In this document: positions 8,064 to 15,009 of the stretch, in pieces
How the letters are laid out: the number at the start of each line of letters is the position of its first letter
How positions within the stretch are numbered: the stretch's first letter is position 1
Assembly (NCBI GenBank): GCA_034429695.1
Contig: DAOUGC010000111.1
Location: 1-23,338, forward strand
Direction: 5' to 3'
DNA from: DAOUGC01 sp034429695
GTDB taxonomy: Bacteria > Chloroflexota > Anaerolineae > Anaerolineales > Anaerolineaceae
DNA length: 23,338 nucleotides
Notes under the pieces: model-generated
The model's database searches: none
Told to the model about the DNA's origin: nothing
What the model saw: the letters and a program-made list of their open reading frames with translations, nothing else
Made by a program: the position numbers and the translations under genes

Positions 8064-9641
8064 TTACCGGGGTTGGGTTGGCACATGCTTATGGCTGCGC
8101 TTGTCCCGGTAAAGCTCACGGTCGGCCACTTCCATAAGCGCATCCACCTGGTTGCCATCGGTTGGAAACATGGCAAACCCTATGGATATTTTAATCGGAT
8201 CCAGGCTGGAACCGTCAGATAATCGTATGGGAGTTTTCGCCATGTGCGACCGCAAGCGCCGGATCAGGATCTCGGCTGAACTTTCATTGGTTTCCGGCAG
8301 GATCACCGCAAATTCGTCCCCCCCGTAGCGCGCCACAAAGTCGGTATCACGCAACACATCCTGCAACAACAGCCCAACCCGTTTGAGCGCCTCATCCCCC
8401 ACCAGGTGACCGTGAACATCATTGACCCGTTTGAAGCCATCCAGATCGATCATGGCGACTGCGAAGGTGTGGTAATAACGCACCGAACGGCGCAGTTCCT
8501 GATCCATGCGCTCATTCAGCGCCAGGCGGTTGGGCAGGCCGGTGAGGGCATCGGTGTGTGCCTGCTGATTAATCAGGTTGTGCAGGCGGGCGTTCTCAAT
8601 GGCGATCGCCGCCTGGTCACCCATCATGCGCAGCGCGCGCAACTCAGAAGGGCGCACAGGCCGGTTTTGCGGAAAAGCCATGGTCAGCACGCCAACCACC
8701 CGCCTGCCGATCTTCAACGGCAGCCCCAGAATGCCGCCATTCCAGTGCGAAGGAATGTTGGTAAACATGGGATGCTGGCGCATGTCTGGCACATGGATCA
8801 TTTCACCGGATCGGGCGACATTATATGTCAGGCCTTCCTTGCGCGGCACAGCCCACATCTTCCCGCTTGTGCCGTCCTCCCACAGGGCCGCGCCAAAGGT
8901 CAGCTCGCCGTGGTCATACAGGAAGAAGTGCGTATCGCGCACTTCTGGAACCAGCCTGAAACAACTGCGTAATAAAGCGTTGAGAACATCCTTAAGATCC
9001 AGGCTGGCGGTCACCCCCAGAGACGCTTCGTAGATGGTTTCCATCTCTTCCGAGTGGCGGCGCAGGTTCTGGTGCATGGCACGGTGGGACAATTTGGATT
9101 CCAACTGTCCCGCCATCAGGTGAAGCAGCAAAATCTCTTCATCGGTAAAAGTGGGTTCACCTGAAGTGCCCACACCCACCAGTATGATGGGGGCTTCCGT
9201 CGTGGCTTCATCCGTCGAATCGTGGGGAAACGCCTTCACCGGGGCAAGCGCCATGCCGGTAATCGACAGGTTCAGCAGTGGTTTTTGGGCTTCAACAGAA
9301 AAGTGGTTTGCATCATAAGCGTGTGCCTGCGGGCAGGCAAGCGCATCCTGCAGCCACGGAAACTCAGCCAGGTTGTAAGTGTGGGCGGCCCAGACAAGCT
9401 CTTCATGATCTTCGCTGACTGTGGCGATCTGCACCTGCACCTTGTCCCCCGGGTGCATTTCGATGATCAAACCGGCATCTGCTTCGATCAGGCGCACCAT
9501 TTGCGCGGTCAAAATGCGGATCACCGCCTGCTCATCCTGTAATGATGACAGACTTGTGACCGCCTGGATGTAATCCAACAATAAACGCCTGCACGCCAGC
9601 CGGTCGCCGCGCTCCTCGCCACCCGTATTGACACCGATCAT
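8064..9641 (-). CDS. GAF-GAF-GGDEF diguanylate cyclase
   Basis: The product makes cyclic di-GMP from two GTP. Residues are numbered from ATG 9641 (525 aa). Two GAF sensor domains occupy about 16-185 and 200-350, joined by a helical linker, and the GGDEF domain is at about 365-520. The active-site loop YGGDEF (439-444) is intact and is preceded by the inhibitory I-site RDTD (431-434) at the correct five-residue spacing, so the enzyme should be active and product-inhibited. There is no membrane segment, so it senses cytoplasmic signals; the ligand is unknown. A GTG at 9659 is also in frame, but the predicted -10 box overlaps the codons after it, so the ATG is preferred. The lipoprotein gene 12 bp downstream is likely its operon partner. 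Confidence 0.93.
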   Translation of the reverse strand: MIGVNTGGEERGDRLACRRLLLDYIQAVTSLSSLQDEQAVIRILTAQMVRLIEADAGLIIEMHPGDKVQVQIATVSEDHEELVWAAHTYNLAEFPWLQDALACPQAHAYDANHFSVEAQKPLLNLSITGMALAPVKAFPHDSTDEATTEAPIILVGVGTSGEPTFTDEEILLLHLMAGQLESKLSHRAMHQNLRRHSEEMETIYEASLGVTASLDLKDVLNALLRSCFRLVPEVRDTHFFLYDHGELTFGAALWEDGTSGKMWAVPRKEGLTYNVARSGEMIHVPDMRQHPMFTNIPSHWNGGILGLPLKIGRRVVGVLTMAFPQNRPVRPSELRALRMMGDQAAIAIENARLHNLINQQAHTDALTGLPNRLALNERMDQELRRSVRYYHTFAVAMIDLDGFKRVNDVHGHLVGDEALKRVGLLLQDVLRDTDFVARYGGDEFAVILPETNESSAEILIRRLRSHMAKTPIRLSDGSSLDPIKISIGFAMFPTDGNQVDALMEVADRELYRDKRSHKHVPTQPR

Positions 9642-9650
9642 CTTATTTTG

Positions 9651-9678
9651 ATTGTACACACTTTTTGTTTCCCTTCAA
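9651..9678 (-). promoter_or_regulatory. Predicted promoter of the diguanylate cyclase gene (leaderless)
   Basis: On the minus strand, TTGAAG (9678-9673) and TACAAT (9656-9651) are separated by 16 nt. Only 9 nt lie between the -10 box and ATG 9641, so transcription should start within a few bases of the start codon. No Shine-Dalgarno is present at that ATG, which fits a leaderless mRNA. Confidence 0.55.
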
Positions 9679-9734
9679 TGAAGGTTTTTGTTAAGACGGG
9701 TGTGGGGTTAAAAAGTTCCGCCCTGGGCGGACAA

Positions 9735-9760
9735 AAGAAATGGCGCCTCGCGGCGCCATT
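9735..9760 (-). terminator. Intrinsic terminator of the DUF2752/small membrane protein operon
   Basis: A 9-bp perfect stem (9739-9747 with 9752-9760) closes a 4-nt loop. On the minus strand the T-rich tract TTTCTTTTG follows. It lies 38 bp past the stop codon of the 82-aa membrane protein gene. Confidence 0.75.
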
Positions 9761-9797
9761 CACAGGGTCTTCGATTGTCGCCTTGCCAACCAAAAGG

Positions 9798-10046
9798 TTA
9801 TGCACCGCCGCCAGCCGCAACGATCGCGTTGATGATGATGCTCAAAACAATCACACCAGACCAGATGTACATAACATTGCTGATGTTCTGTTCCTTGTGG
9901 TTCATCCAGCCCCAGATGAAGGTATAGATCATGCAGATCAGGCCCAGAATGCCCTTCAGCACGCCTTCCTTCTGGAAGAGCTTGATCAATACAATAATAC
10001 CCATTACCCATGCAACAGCGGTGGCAATCCAGGAAACAATACCCAT
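9798..10046 (-). CDS. Small membrane protein (three TM segments)
   Basis: The 82-residue protein is almost entirely hydrophobic, with membrane segments at about residues 4-22, 28-46 and 60-77, a short charged loop (LFQKEG) and a Lys/Glu-containing loop (NHKEQNIS). It has no recognised motif. The start ATG is well supported by GAGGAGG 5 nt upstream. It lies 36 bp downstream of the DUF2752 gene on the same strand and shares its terminator. DUF2752 proteins often sit beside small TM2- or CD225-like membrane proteins, and this could be a partner of that kind, but the sequence alone does not show family membership. Confidence 0.75.
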   Translation of the reverse strand: MGIVSWIATAVAWVMGIIVLIKLFQKEGVLKGILGLICMIYTFIWGWMNHKEQNISNVMYIWSGVIVLSIIINAIVAAGGGA

Positions 10047-10082
10047 CCCATCCTCCTCATTTGTGGTAGAAAAAACGGCTGT

Positions 10083-10523
10083 TTAAACAATGTGAAACAA
10101 CCGGAGACCCCAGTAGATAAACAACCCAGCCAGCAGAATTGCGCTTAAACCGGTGGCGCGCTCAAAACGGCGCACCCCTTCCACCAGGGCATCGCGCGGT
10201 CTGGCAGGCAGCACCCCCGCCAGCAGGATTAACACCATCACCAGCACAAGCAGCGGCGCAAAAGCATGCGTGCGCAGCGCTGCGGAAAAATCACCGTGAA
10301 ACAACTGGACGGATGCGGTGGACAACCCACAGCCAGGGCAGGGGATGCCAAACACAGCCAGAAACGGGCACTGCCATGACGGCAGATGCGCCCATACCAA
10401 CCCCACCTGCAGGGCAGCCACACCGGTGAGCACCAGCGACTCCACGCGTCTATCCATGAGGGTGCTCACAACAGGCGTGCGCACCAACTGCTCAAGTTGT
10501 ACTGCAAAGGGTTTGGTCACCAT
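10083..10523 (-). CDS. DUF2752 family membrane protein
   Basis: The 146-residue protein carries the DUF2752 signature CPFLAVFGIPCPGCGLST (residues about 52-69), with three conserved Cys (CPF, PCPGCG). Membrane helices lie at about 30-45, 85-105 and 125-143. The Cys-rich CPGCG motif between helices is the family hallmark; its biochemical role is unknown, though metal binding or redox chemistry has been suspected. The ATG at 10523 has no Shine-Dalgarno, and a predicted -10 box ends 9 nt before it. It is the first gene of a two-gene unit with the 82-aa membrane protein. Confidence 0.88.
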   Translation of the reverse strand: MVTKPFAVQLEQLVRTPVVSTLMDRRVESLVLTGVAALQVGLVWAHLPSWQCPFLAVFGIPCPGCGLSTASVQLFHGDFSAALRTHAFAPLLVLVMVLILLAGVLPARPRDALVEGVRRFERATGLSAILLAGLFIYWGLRLFHIV

Positions 10524-10532
10524 ACCAATTTA

Positions 10533-10560
10533 ATTGTAGTTATCTTTATTAAGATTACAA
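10533..10560 (-). promoter_or_regulatory. Predicted promoter of the DUF2752 operon (leaderless)
   Basis: On the minus strand, TTGTAA (10560-10555) and TACAAT (10538-10533) are separated by 16 nt in a locally AT-rich stretch. The -10 box is 9 nt from ATG 10523, which predicts an mRNA with almost no leader. Confidence 0.55.
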
Positions 10561-10615
10561 CCGGTTAAAGTTCCGATACTCAGAAAAACCCCGTATTTGT
10601 GCCAAAGTTTCTGGA

Positions 10616-12145
10616 TTACAGCATCGCCCGGCGCGGCAGCAGGTTTTTCAACCGCTCTGCCTGCACCCTGGCGCGCCCCAGCAGCCGGTTTTGTGCATCC
10701 ACCAGGATCAAAATATCACCCTTGACTGCGCCCTCTGGCGGCGTTCCATGCAGATCCTCGCCGCGCAACCATGCCGCCACGCGGGCTTCGTCTGCCACCA
10801 CATGCACACCCTGCCGGATCAGATGCAAAAAGCGCGCCAGAAAGAAGTGATCCAGCAGCAGCCCGGCAGGAGGCTCCTCAGCCAGCGTCAGACCCAGCCC
10901 CTGCACCGGCATGTGATTAAACATGCCGGCGTAATATCCCGGAACCAGCAGCAATTCCCCCGCGTAGCGCCACACTTCCAGGTTGTGCGCCTCCAGCAAC
11001 GCTGGCAGATCCAACCCGTAAGCATCCATCAGCCGCGCTGCAATTTCACCCACCTCGCGGCTATGGAGCGGTTGCAGACCAGCGCGCGCCAGCGGGCGGG
11101 CCGGGGCGGGTTCACCGGCGCTGCTGGTCGGTTCCACCCCATCCAGCTTGGTGATGCGCGCAGCAAAAAAACCGGCAGTGTGAAAACGATGCGGCCACAG
11201 GCGGGCTGCCTTGCGCACATCGGGGTGAAACTCACTTTCCCCGGCGCGGGTCAGGCTCTCCGCCGGAACTGGCAGCCTGGCGCCGAGGTCATCCACCCGC
11301 ACAGCCGAACCATAACGGCGCAACAGCCCATCCAGCACGCCCTCGTCCTCATCAGGCTCCAGTGTGCAGGTGGAATACACCATCTGTCCGCCAACCTTGA
11401 GCGCCGAGAAGCCGCTTTCCAGCAGATGCAACTGGCGCTGCGCCAGACCACTGCGCTCGCGCGCTGTAATCGGACGCATGGGGTGGGCATCGGTGCTGCG
11501 CAAGCCCTGCATGGAACACGGCGCGTCCAGCAGGATGGCGTCAAAGGTCTCGGGGAACCACCCGCCAAATTTCTCGCCCGGGAAGCGTGTAACTGCCGTC
11601 CCCAGTGCGCCCCAACCTTCCAGCACCACGCGCAGCGCCTGTATGCGCCCCGCGCTGGAGTCGTTTGCGATCACCAGCCCGCGGTCCATGCTGCGCGCGA
11701 TCAGGTGTGTGGTTTTGCCGCCTGGTGAGGCGGCCATGTCGAGGATCAGCGGCTGCGCCTGTGGGTCAAAGTCAAACAGCTCCACCGGCAGCATGGATGC
11801 CGCGTCCTGAATATAATAGTTGCCCAGGCGGTGTTCCAGCGTCTGCCCCGGTGATGTTGCCGCTGCCTCCACCCACCAGCCGGTGGGACAGAACGGCACA
11901 CGCTTTACCTCCCAACCGTAGCGGGTGGCATACTCCTGCAATGCCTGCTCAGGCTGAACCTTGAGCGGGTTCATGCGCACCGCGCTGTAAAAAGGCTGAT
12001 CCAGTTCCGCCAGCAACAGGGACCATTCGGCTTCGGGCAGCAACGGCTTGAAGCGTTCCAGTGCTTCGGCTGTGGCGGATGCTGCGCCGCCATCCATCAC
12101 CGGTTTCGCGCGGCGTTGACCCTGACGGCGTTTATTCTTTGCCAT
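10616..12145 (-). CDS. rsmF: RsmF/NOL1-NOP2-Sun family rRNA (cytosine-C5) methyltransferase
   Basis: This 509-residue S-adenosylmethionine-dependent RNA m5C methyltransferase has an N-terminal RNA-binding domain (about 25-100). The Rossmann domain has SAM motif I LDMAASPGGKT at about 135-145. Two catalytic Cys are present: Cys210 in DAPCS (motif IV, release) and Cys260 in YSTCTL (motif VI, nucleophile). The long C-terminal region (about 370-509) resembles the PUA-like domain of RsmF/YebU, which methylates C1407 of 16S helix 44; RsmB lacks this region. The exact target here is inferred. The start is set at ATG 12145, 9 nt after AAGGGTG; a GTG at 12157 would itself overlap that site. It overlaps the preceding methyltransferase gene by 14 nt and is the last gene of the RNA-modification operon. 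Confidence 0.9.
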   Translation of the reverse strand: MAKNKRRQGQRRAKPVMDGGAASATAEALERFKPLLPEAEWSLLLAELDQPFYSAVRMNPLKVQPEQALQEYATRYGWEVKRVPFCPTGWWVEAAATSPGQTLEHRLGNYYIQDAASMLPVELFDFDPQAQPLILDMAASPGGKTTHLIARSMDRGLVIANDSSAGRIQALRVVLEGWGALGTAVTRFPGEKFGGWFPETFDAILLDAPCSMQGLRSTDAHPMRPITARERSGLAQRQLHLLESGFSALKVGGQMVYSTCTLEPDEDEGVLDGLLRRYGSAVRVDDLGARLPVPAESLTRAGESEFHPDVRKAARLWPHRFHTAGFFAARITKLDGVEPTSSAGEPAPARPLARAGLQPLHSREVGEIAARLMDAYGLDLPALLEAHNLEVWRYAGELLLVPGYYAGMFNHMPVQGLGLTLAEEPPAGLLLDHFFLARFLHLIRQGVHVVADEARVAAWLRGEDLHGTPPEGAVKGDILILVDAQNRLLGRARVQAERLKNLLPRRAML

Positions 12146-12983
12146 GCTTTGATTCACCCTTGTCGATTAAGAATACGGCTTCGTTTCCGATGATCATTTC
12201 CTGCATGTGCCACTGCTGACCCGCCACCGCCGCCTGCACCAGCCGGCGGTGCTGATCCAGCTTGTCATGCCGCCCTGACAGACTCTCAGTGGGCAGCGAA
12301 ACCAGCAGCCAGCGCGTGTTCACCGATTGAAAAAAGGCGCGGTTGACGCCCTTCTGACGTTGATCAAAACGATGGGCTTCCTTGAGAAACAGAGCCACAT
12401 CCGCCCGAAATTGCGGCGGCTCCACCAGAATGTCGCGCACCTCACCCAGCGGCTGCAGGCCTGCCAGCGCGAAAAAGTGATTGATCAGCCCGATGCGCGG
12501 GGTGTGCAGGTCGTAAGCGTGATATTGCACGCCGTCCGGCAGCGCCATCCACGGCAGCGCAAACGGGTTGAGCGCGCAGGCCAGGTCCACCAGCACGCGC
12601 GGCGCACCGGTGATCTGCCACAGGCGCGGGTAAAAGTCTTCGATCAATGTCAGGCGTTCGCGGGTGGAGGCATGCACCGCCAGGATCTGGCGGCAGGCGG
12701 CCTGCACGGCGTCCCCGCCGCTGGCAAAGGCTTCATCCAGCAGTCTGGCAGCGGCTTGGTAGTCGGGGTCGCCCAGGTAGGCGGCGACAATATTGTGCAG
12801 CCGGGTTTTAACCGCCTTGACGGCCTCCTTTTCGCTCAAACCAGCGGCAAATTCGCGCTCCAGCAGGTCTTCCACCGTTGATGCAGGAATATCCATGCCC
12901 CGGTATTTGCGGTTGTCCAGAATCTGGCGCACCAGTTCGGCGCGTCTGGCAGGCTGCTCGCTGGCTGCGGTCTGACGGGTCAT
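12132..12983 (-). CDS. Divergent ArmA/Rmt-like 16S rRNA methyltransferase paralogue
   Basis: The 283-residue protein is homologous along its full length to the gene just upstream and to the ArmA/Rmt/Sgm (FmrO-type) 16S rRNA m7G1405 methyltransferases. It has the helical N-terminal domain (KYRGM ... VKAVKTRLHNIVAAYL), HASTRERL (104-111) and the SAM-binding segment DLACALNPFALPWM (133-146). Several family residues have changed. Gly in the CGLNP motif is Ala137, and the SFPxRSLGGRxKGM segment has become SLPTESLSGRHDKL (229-242). The KxxP segment after strand 4 reads KEAHRFDQRQKG. It may therefore have another target, act as a partner of its neighbour, or be inactive. The ATG overlaps the TGA of the upstream paralogue by 4 nt. 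How common such tandem pairs are cannot be told here. Confidence 0.82.
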   Translation of the reverse strand: MTRQTAASEQPARRAELVRQILDNRKYRGMDIPASTVEDLLEREFAAGLSEKEAVKAVKTRLHNIVAAYLGDPDYQAAARLLDEAFASGGDAVQAACRQILAVHASTRERLTLIEDFYPRLWQITGAPRVLVDLACALNPFALPWMALPDGVQYHAYDLHTPRIGLINHFFALAGLQPLGEVRDILVEPPQFRADVALFLKEAHRFDQRQKGVNRAFFQSVNTRWLLVSLPTESLSGRHDKLDQHRRLVQAAVAGQQWHMQEMIIGNEAVFLIDKGESKHGKE

Positions 12984-13822
12984 GCGGCGCCCCTGTCCAC
13001 CACAAAGATGCGCTCATTGCGCGTGTCAAAGCTGTCCAGCGCCCAGCCCCGGCCCGTCAGCAGTTCATGGAAATGCGCTGTGTAGTTCTCAGCCATGCCC
13101 TTGGAACGCCCGCCCAGCGAGCGCGATGGAAAGCTCACCACCAGCCAGCGGGCGCGCAATCCGTCCAGCAGCCGTGCTCCAACTGTACGATCCACCTGCT
13201 CAAGGCATGGGATGGTTTTAAGGATGAAGACCGCCTGCGTTTCCTCCGCCGGTACTTCCTCCAGCAGGTTGCAGGTGAACGCCCGCCCGTTGCAGCCGGT
13301 GTGGGCGAAGAATTTATTGAGAAAGCTCACCATGTCGGTGTAAATATCACAGGCCAGGTAGCGCCCCCCGGCTGGCAGACCCATCCACGGCAGCGCCAGC
13401 GGGTTAAGCCCGCAGGCCACATCCAGCACCGATTCCAACGCACCGGTGCGCTGCATCACCCCGGCATAAAATTCATCCAGATCAGGCAAGCGTTCGCGGG
13501 TGGAGGCGTGGGAGCGCATGGCGCGTTCACAAAATTCGCGCAGGGCAGGGTCAGCCAGGTCTGCGGCCGCATTTGCGGCCGCATGTGCGGCCAGTTCAGC
13601 CAATTGCGCTTCCAGACGGGGATAATCAATTCCACCCTCCTGGTAGGCGCCCCCCACCTGGTGCAGTTTGTTGCGAACCGCCTTGACGGTCTCCTTCGGT
13701 TTGCGGCCCTTGGCCAGTTCAGCCTGCGCCACCTGGCGGATCAGGCTCTCGTCAATGCAGCGGTAACCTGCGCCTTCGCGCACAGCAGCCACCAGCCGTT
13801 CCAGTTCAAGCGGGTCGCTCAA
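12980..13822 (-). CDS. ArmA/Rmt/Sgm-family 16S rRNA (guanine-1405 N7) methyltransferase homologue
   Basis: The 280-residue protein keeps the hallmarks of the aminoglycoside-resistance 16S m7G1405 methyltransferases. It has the N-terminal three-helix domain ending in VRNKLHQVGGAY (about 49-60) and HASTRERLPDLDEFY (105-119). It also has SAM motif DVACGLNPLALPWMGLP (134-150) and SFPSRSLGGRSKGMAENY (230-247). These match RmtB and Sgm almost residue for residue at the key motifs. The start is a TTG at 13822 (TTGA overlap with the stop of the tgt-like gene) preceded by GGAG at 7 nt. The frame is open to 13987, but that extension lies entirely inside tgt and has no counterpart in the family. The family methylates assembled 30S subunits at G1405 and blocks gentamicin/kanamycin-class drugs. 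Here it sits in a housekeeping-like operon with no mobile element. Confidence 0.87.
   Translation of the reverse strand: MSDPLELERLVAAVREGAGYRCIDESLIRQVAQAELAKGRKPKETVKAVRNKLHQVGGAYQEGGIDYPRLEAQLAELAAHAAANAAADLADPALREFCERAMRSHASTRERLPDLDEFYAGVMQRTGALESVLDVACGLNPLALPWMGLPAGGRYLACDIYTDMVSFLNKFFAHTGCNGRAFTCNLLEEVPAEETQAVFILKTIPCLEQVDRTVGARLLDGLRARWLVVSFPSRSLGGRSKGMAENYTAHFHELLTGRGWALDSFDTRNERIFVVDRGAA
13563..13592. repeat. 12-bp tandem repeat inside the Rmt-like gene
   Basis: The 12-bp unit GCGGCCGCATTT / GCGGCCGCATGT is present 2.5 times in a row. It is in frame with the methyltransferase gene and encodes the Ala-rich stretch AHAAANAAA (about residues 79-87). It contains two NotI-type octamers. 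Confidence 0.85.
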
Positions 13823-14925
13823 TCGCTTTCTCCGCCGCCCGCAATCGGTGCAACCAACTGCGCGGTTAAACGGGTCATAAAACGCAGGTTGTGCATGGTT
13901 GCCAGCCGGAAATACAGCGTGTCGTTCATTTTGAACAGATGATGCAGATACCCGCGCGAGGTATCGCGGCAGGTGGGGCAGTCGCAACCTGGCTCAAGCG
14001 GCTCAGCCGATTTGATGTGCTTCTCGTCGTTGATGTACAGGTATTTCAACCAGTCGCCCTGTCCGGCAGGTTTCACAGCCGTGTACAAGCGCCCGTGGCG
14101 GGCGTCGCGGGTGGGCATGGCGCTGTCGAATATCCCATACCCCAGTTGATGGCAGCGCAGCACGTTGGCAGGATGCCCCACACCCAGTGCGTGCAGCGGA
14201 AACCGCGCCGGAACCAGTTCGCGCACCAGTCCCAGCATGTCTTCCAGCAGCCCGCCCTGTCCGTCCAGCGGCCATCCGCCATAACCAAAACCATCAAACC
14301 CGATCTCCAGCAGCGCATCAGCGCACTCACGGCGCAGATCCGGATAGCCGCCGCCCTGGATCACGCCAAAAATGCGCGGACGGGTATTTTCATTCAATTT
14401 CTTCTGCCCGATCAGGTGCACATACTCGGCCTTTGCCCGTTTTGCCCACGCCACCGTACGTTTGACCGAGAGCTTCTGCTCGTCAAAAGAAGCGTCCACA
14501 TGCGTGCAGTCATCCAGACAGATCACCACGTCGCTGTCGTACGCCATTTGAAGCTGCACACTTTTCTCGGGGGTCAACTGAAACTTGCGGTCTGCGCCTT
14601 CCGGTTGAAAGATCAGGCATTTGTCGGTCAACTGCCCGAAGCGCGGGTTCTGGCGGATCAACGAGTACGCCTGGAACCCGCCCGAATCGGTGATGATCGG
14701 TCCGTCCCAGCCGCTCATGCGGTGCAGCCCGCCCAGCGCCTGCACGGTTGAAGAGCCCGGCTTTTGCATCAGGTGGAAGGCATTCATCACCACCGCCTGA
14801 ATGCCGCAGGCATGTAGATCGCGCGCATCCACCGAGCGCACCACGCCAAACGTGGCGTCCGGCAGGTAAACGGGGAACTGCATGCGTCCGTGCGGCGTGT
14901 CAAAATGGTCGGGGGCAGAGGTCAC
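13819..14925 (-). CDS. tgt: tRNA-guanine transglycosylase (queuine tRNA-ribosyltransferase), variant base pocket
   Basis: The 368-residue protein should exchange guanine for a 7-deazaguanine base in tRNA. It has TDSGGFQ (general acid/base Asp80), SDVVICLDDC (base-contacting Asp132), IQGG (Gln190) and the nucleophile Asp267 in FDSAMPTRDARHG. The zinc site is Cys314, Cys316, Cys319 (CDCPTC) and His345. The base-pocket loop reads GYGGWPLDG (214-222) where typical bacterial enzymes have GGLAVGE. Leu231/Ala232 (Zymomonas numbering) are therefore Trp/Pro, and the Glu235 switch for preQ1 is gone, so base specificity may differ. The start is GTG 14925 because AAAGGAG lies 7 nt before it; upstream in-frame ATGs would cover the ribosome site and promoter. 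It is the first gene of the RNA-modification operon and overlaps the next start codon. No queuosine biosynthesis gene is in the window. Confidence 0.9.
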   Translation of the reverse strand: MTSAPDHFDTPHGRMQFPVYLPDATFGVVRSVDARDLHACGIQAVVMNAFHLMQKPGSSTVQALGGLHRMSGWDGPIITDSGGFQAYSLIRQNPRFGQLTDKCLIFQPEGADRKFQLTPEKSVQLQMAYDSDVVICLDDCTHVDASFDEQKLSVKRTVAWAKRAKAEYVHLIGQKKLNENTRPRIFGVIQGGGYPDLRRECADALLEIGFDGFGYGGWPLDGQGGLLEDMLGLVRELVPARFPLHALGVGHPANVLRCHQLGYGIFDSAMPTRDARHGRLYTAVKPAGQGDWLKYLYINDEKHIKSAEPLEPGCDCPTCRDTSRGYLHHLFKMNDTLYFRLATMHNLRFMTRLTAQLVAPIAGGGESD

Positions 14926-14932
14926 TGGTGGG

Positions 14933-14939
14933 CTCCTTT
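14933..14939 (-). promoter_or_regulatory. Ribosome binding site that fixes the tgt start at GTG 14925
   Basis: AAAGGAG on the minus strand is followed by a 7-nt spacer and GTG. It is among the best Shine-Dalgarno matches in the window and selects this GTG over in-frame ATGs at 14946 and 14952. Confidence 0.8.
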
Positions 14940-14944
14940 CGCTC

Positions 14945-14973
14945 ATTATCATGCAGAGCGGGTGAGATGGCAA
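14945..14973 (-). promoter_or_regulatory. Predicted sigma-70-type promoter of the RNA-modification operon
   Basis: On the minus strand, TTGCCA (14973-14968) and GATAAT (14950-14945) are each one mismatch from consensus and are separated by 17 nt. The predicted start near 14938 leaves a leader of only about 13 nt, so a riboswitch such as preQ1 is excluded here. Confidence 0.65.
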
Positions 14974-15009
14974 GGATAAGATCAGGCGCAGGGCAGGGAT
15001 CAGACATCG

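Noticed and set aside
10691..11728. Plus-strand frame of 345 codons
   Set aside because: It is antisense to the RsmF-like gene; Gln/Arg/His-rich composition and no motif.
12132..13822. Recent horizontal transfer of an aminoglycoside-resistance gene
   Set aside because: The genes are embedded by overlaps in an RNA-modification operon, with no insertion sequence, integron or other resistance gene nearby; composition looks like the neighbours.
12878..13942. Long plus-strand frame of 354 codons
   Set aside because: It is antisense to the two Rmt-like genes, whose motifs are clear, and its product has no recognisable domain; long antisense frames are expected at this GC content.
13823..13987. 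N-terminal extension of the Rmt-like methyltransferase back to 13987
   Set aside because: It lies wholly within the tgt C-terminus, including its zinc-site codons, has no counterpart in RmtB/Sgm, and the TTGA overlap with GGAG upstream explains the start better.
14926..14945. preQ1 riboswitch before tgt
   Set aside because: The predicted leader is only about 13 nt, too short for any riboswitch.
14926..14973. Longer tgt start at 14973
   Set aside because: The extra codons contain the -10 box and the AAAGGAG ribosome site of the GTG 14925 start.
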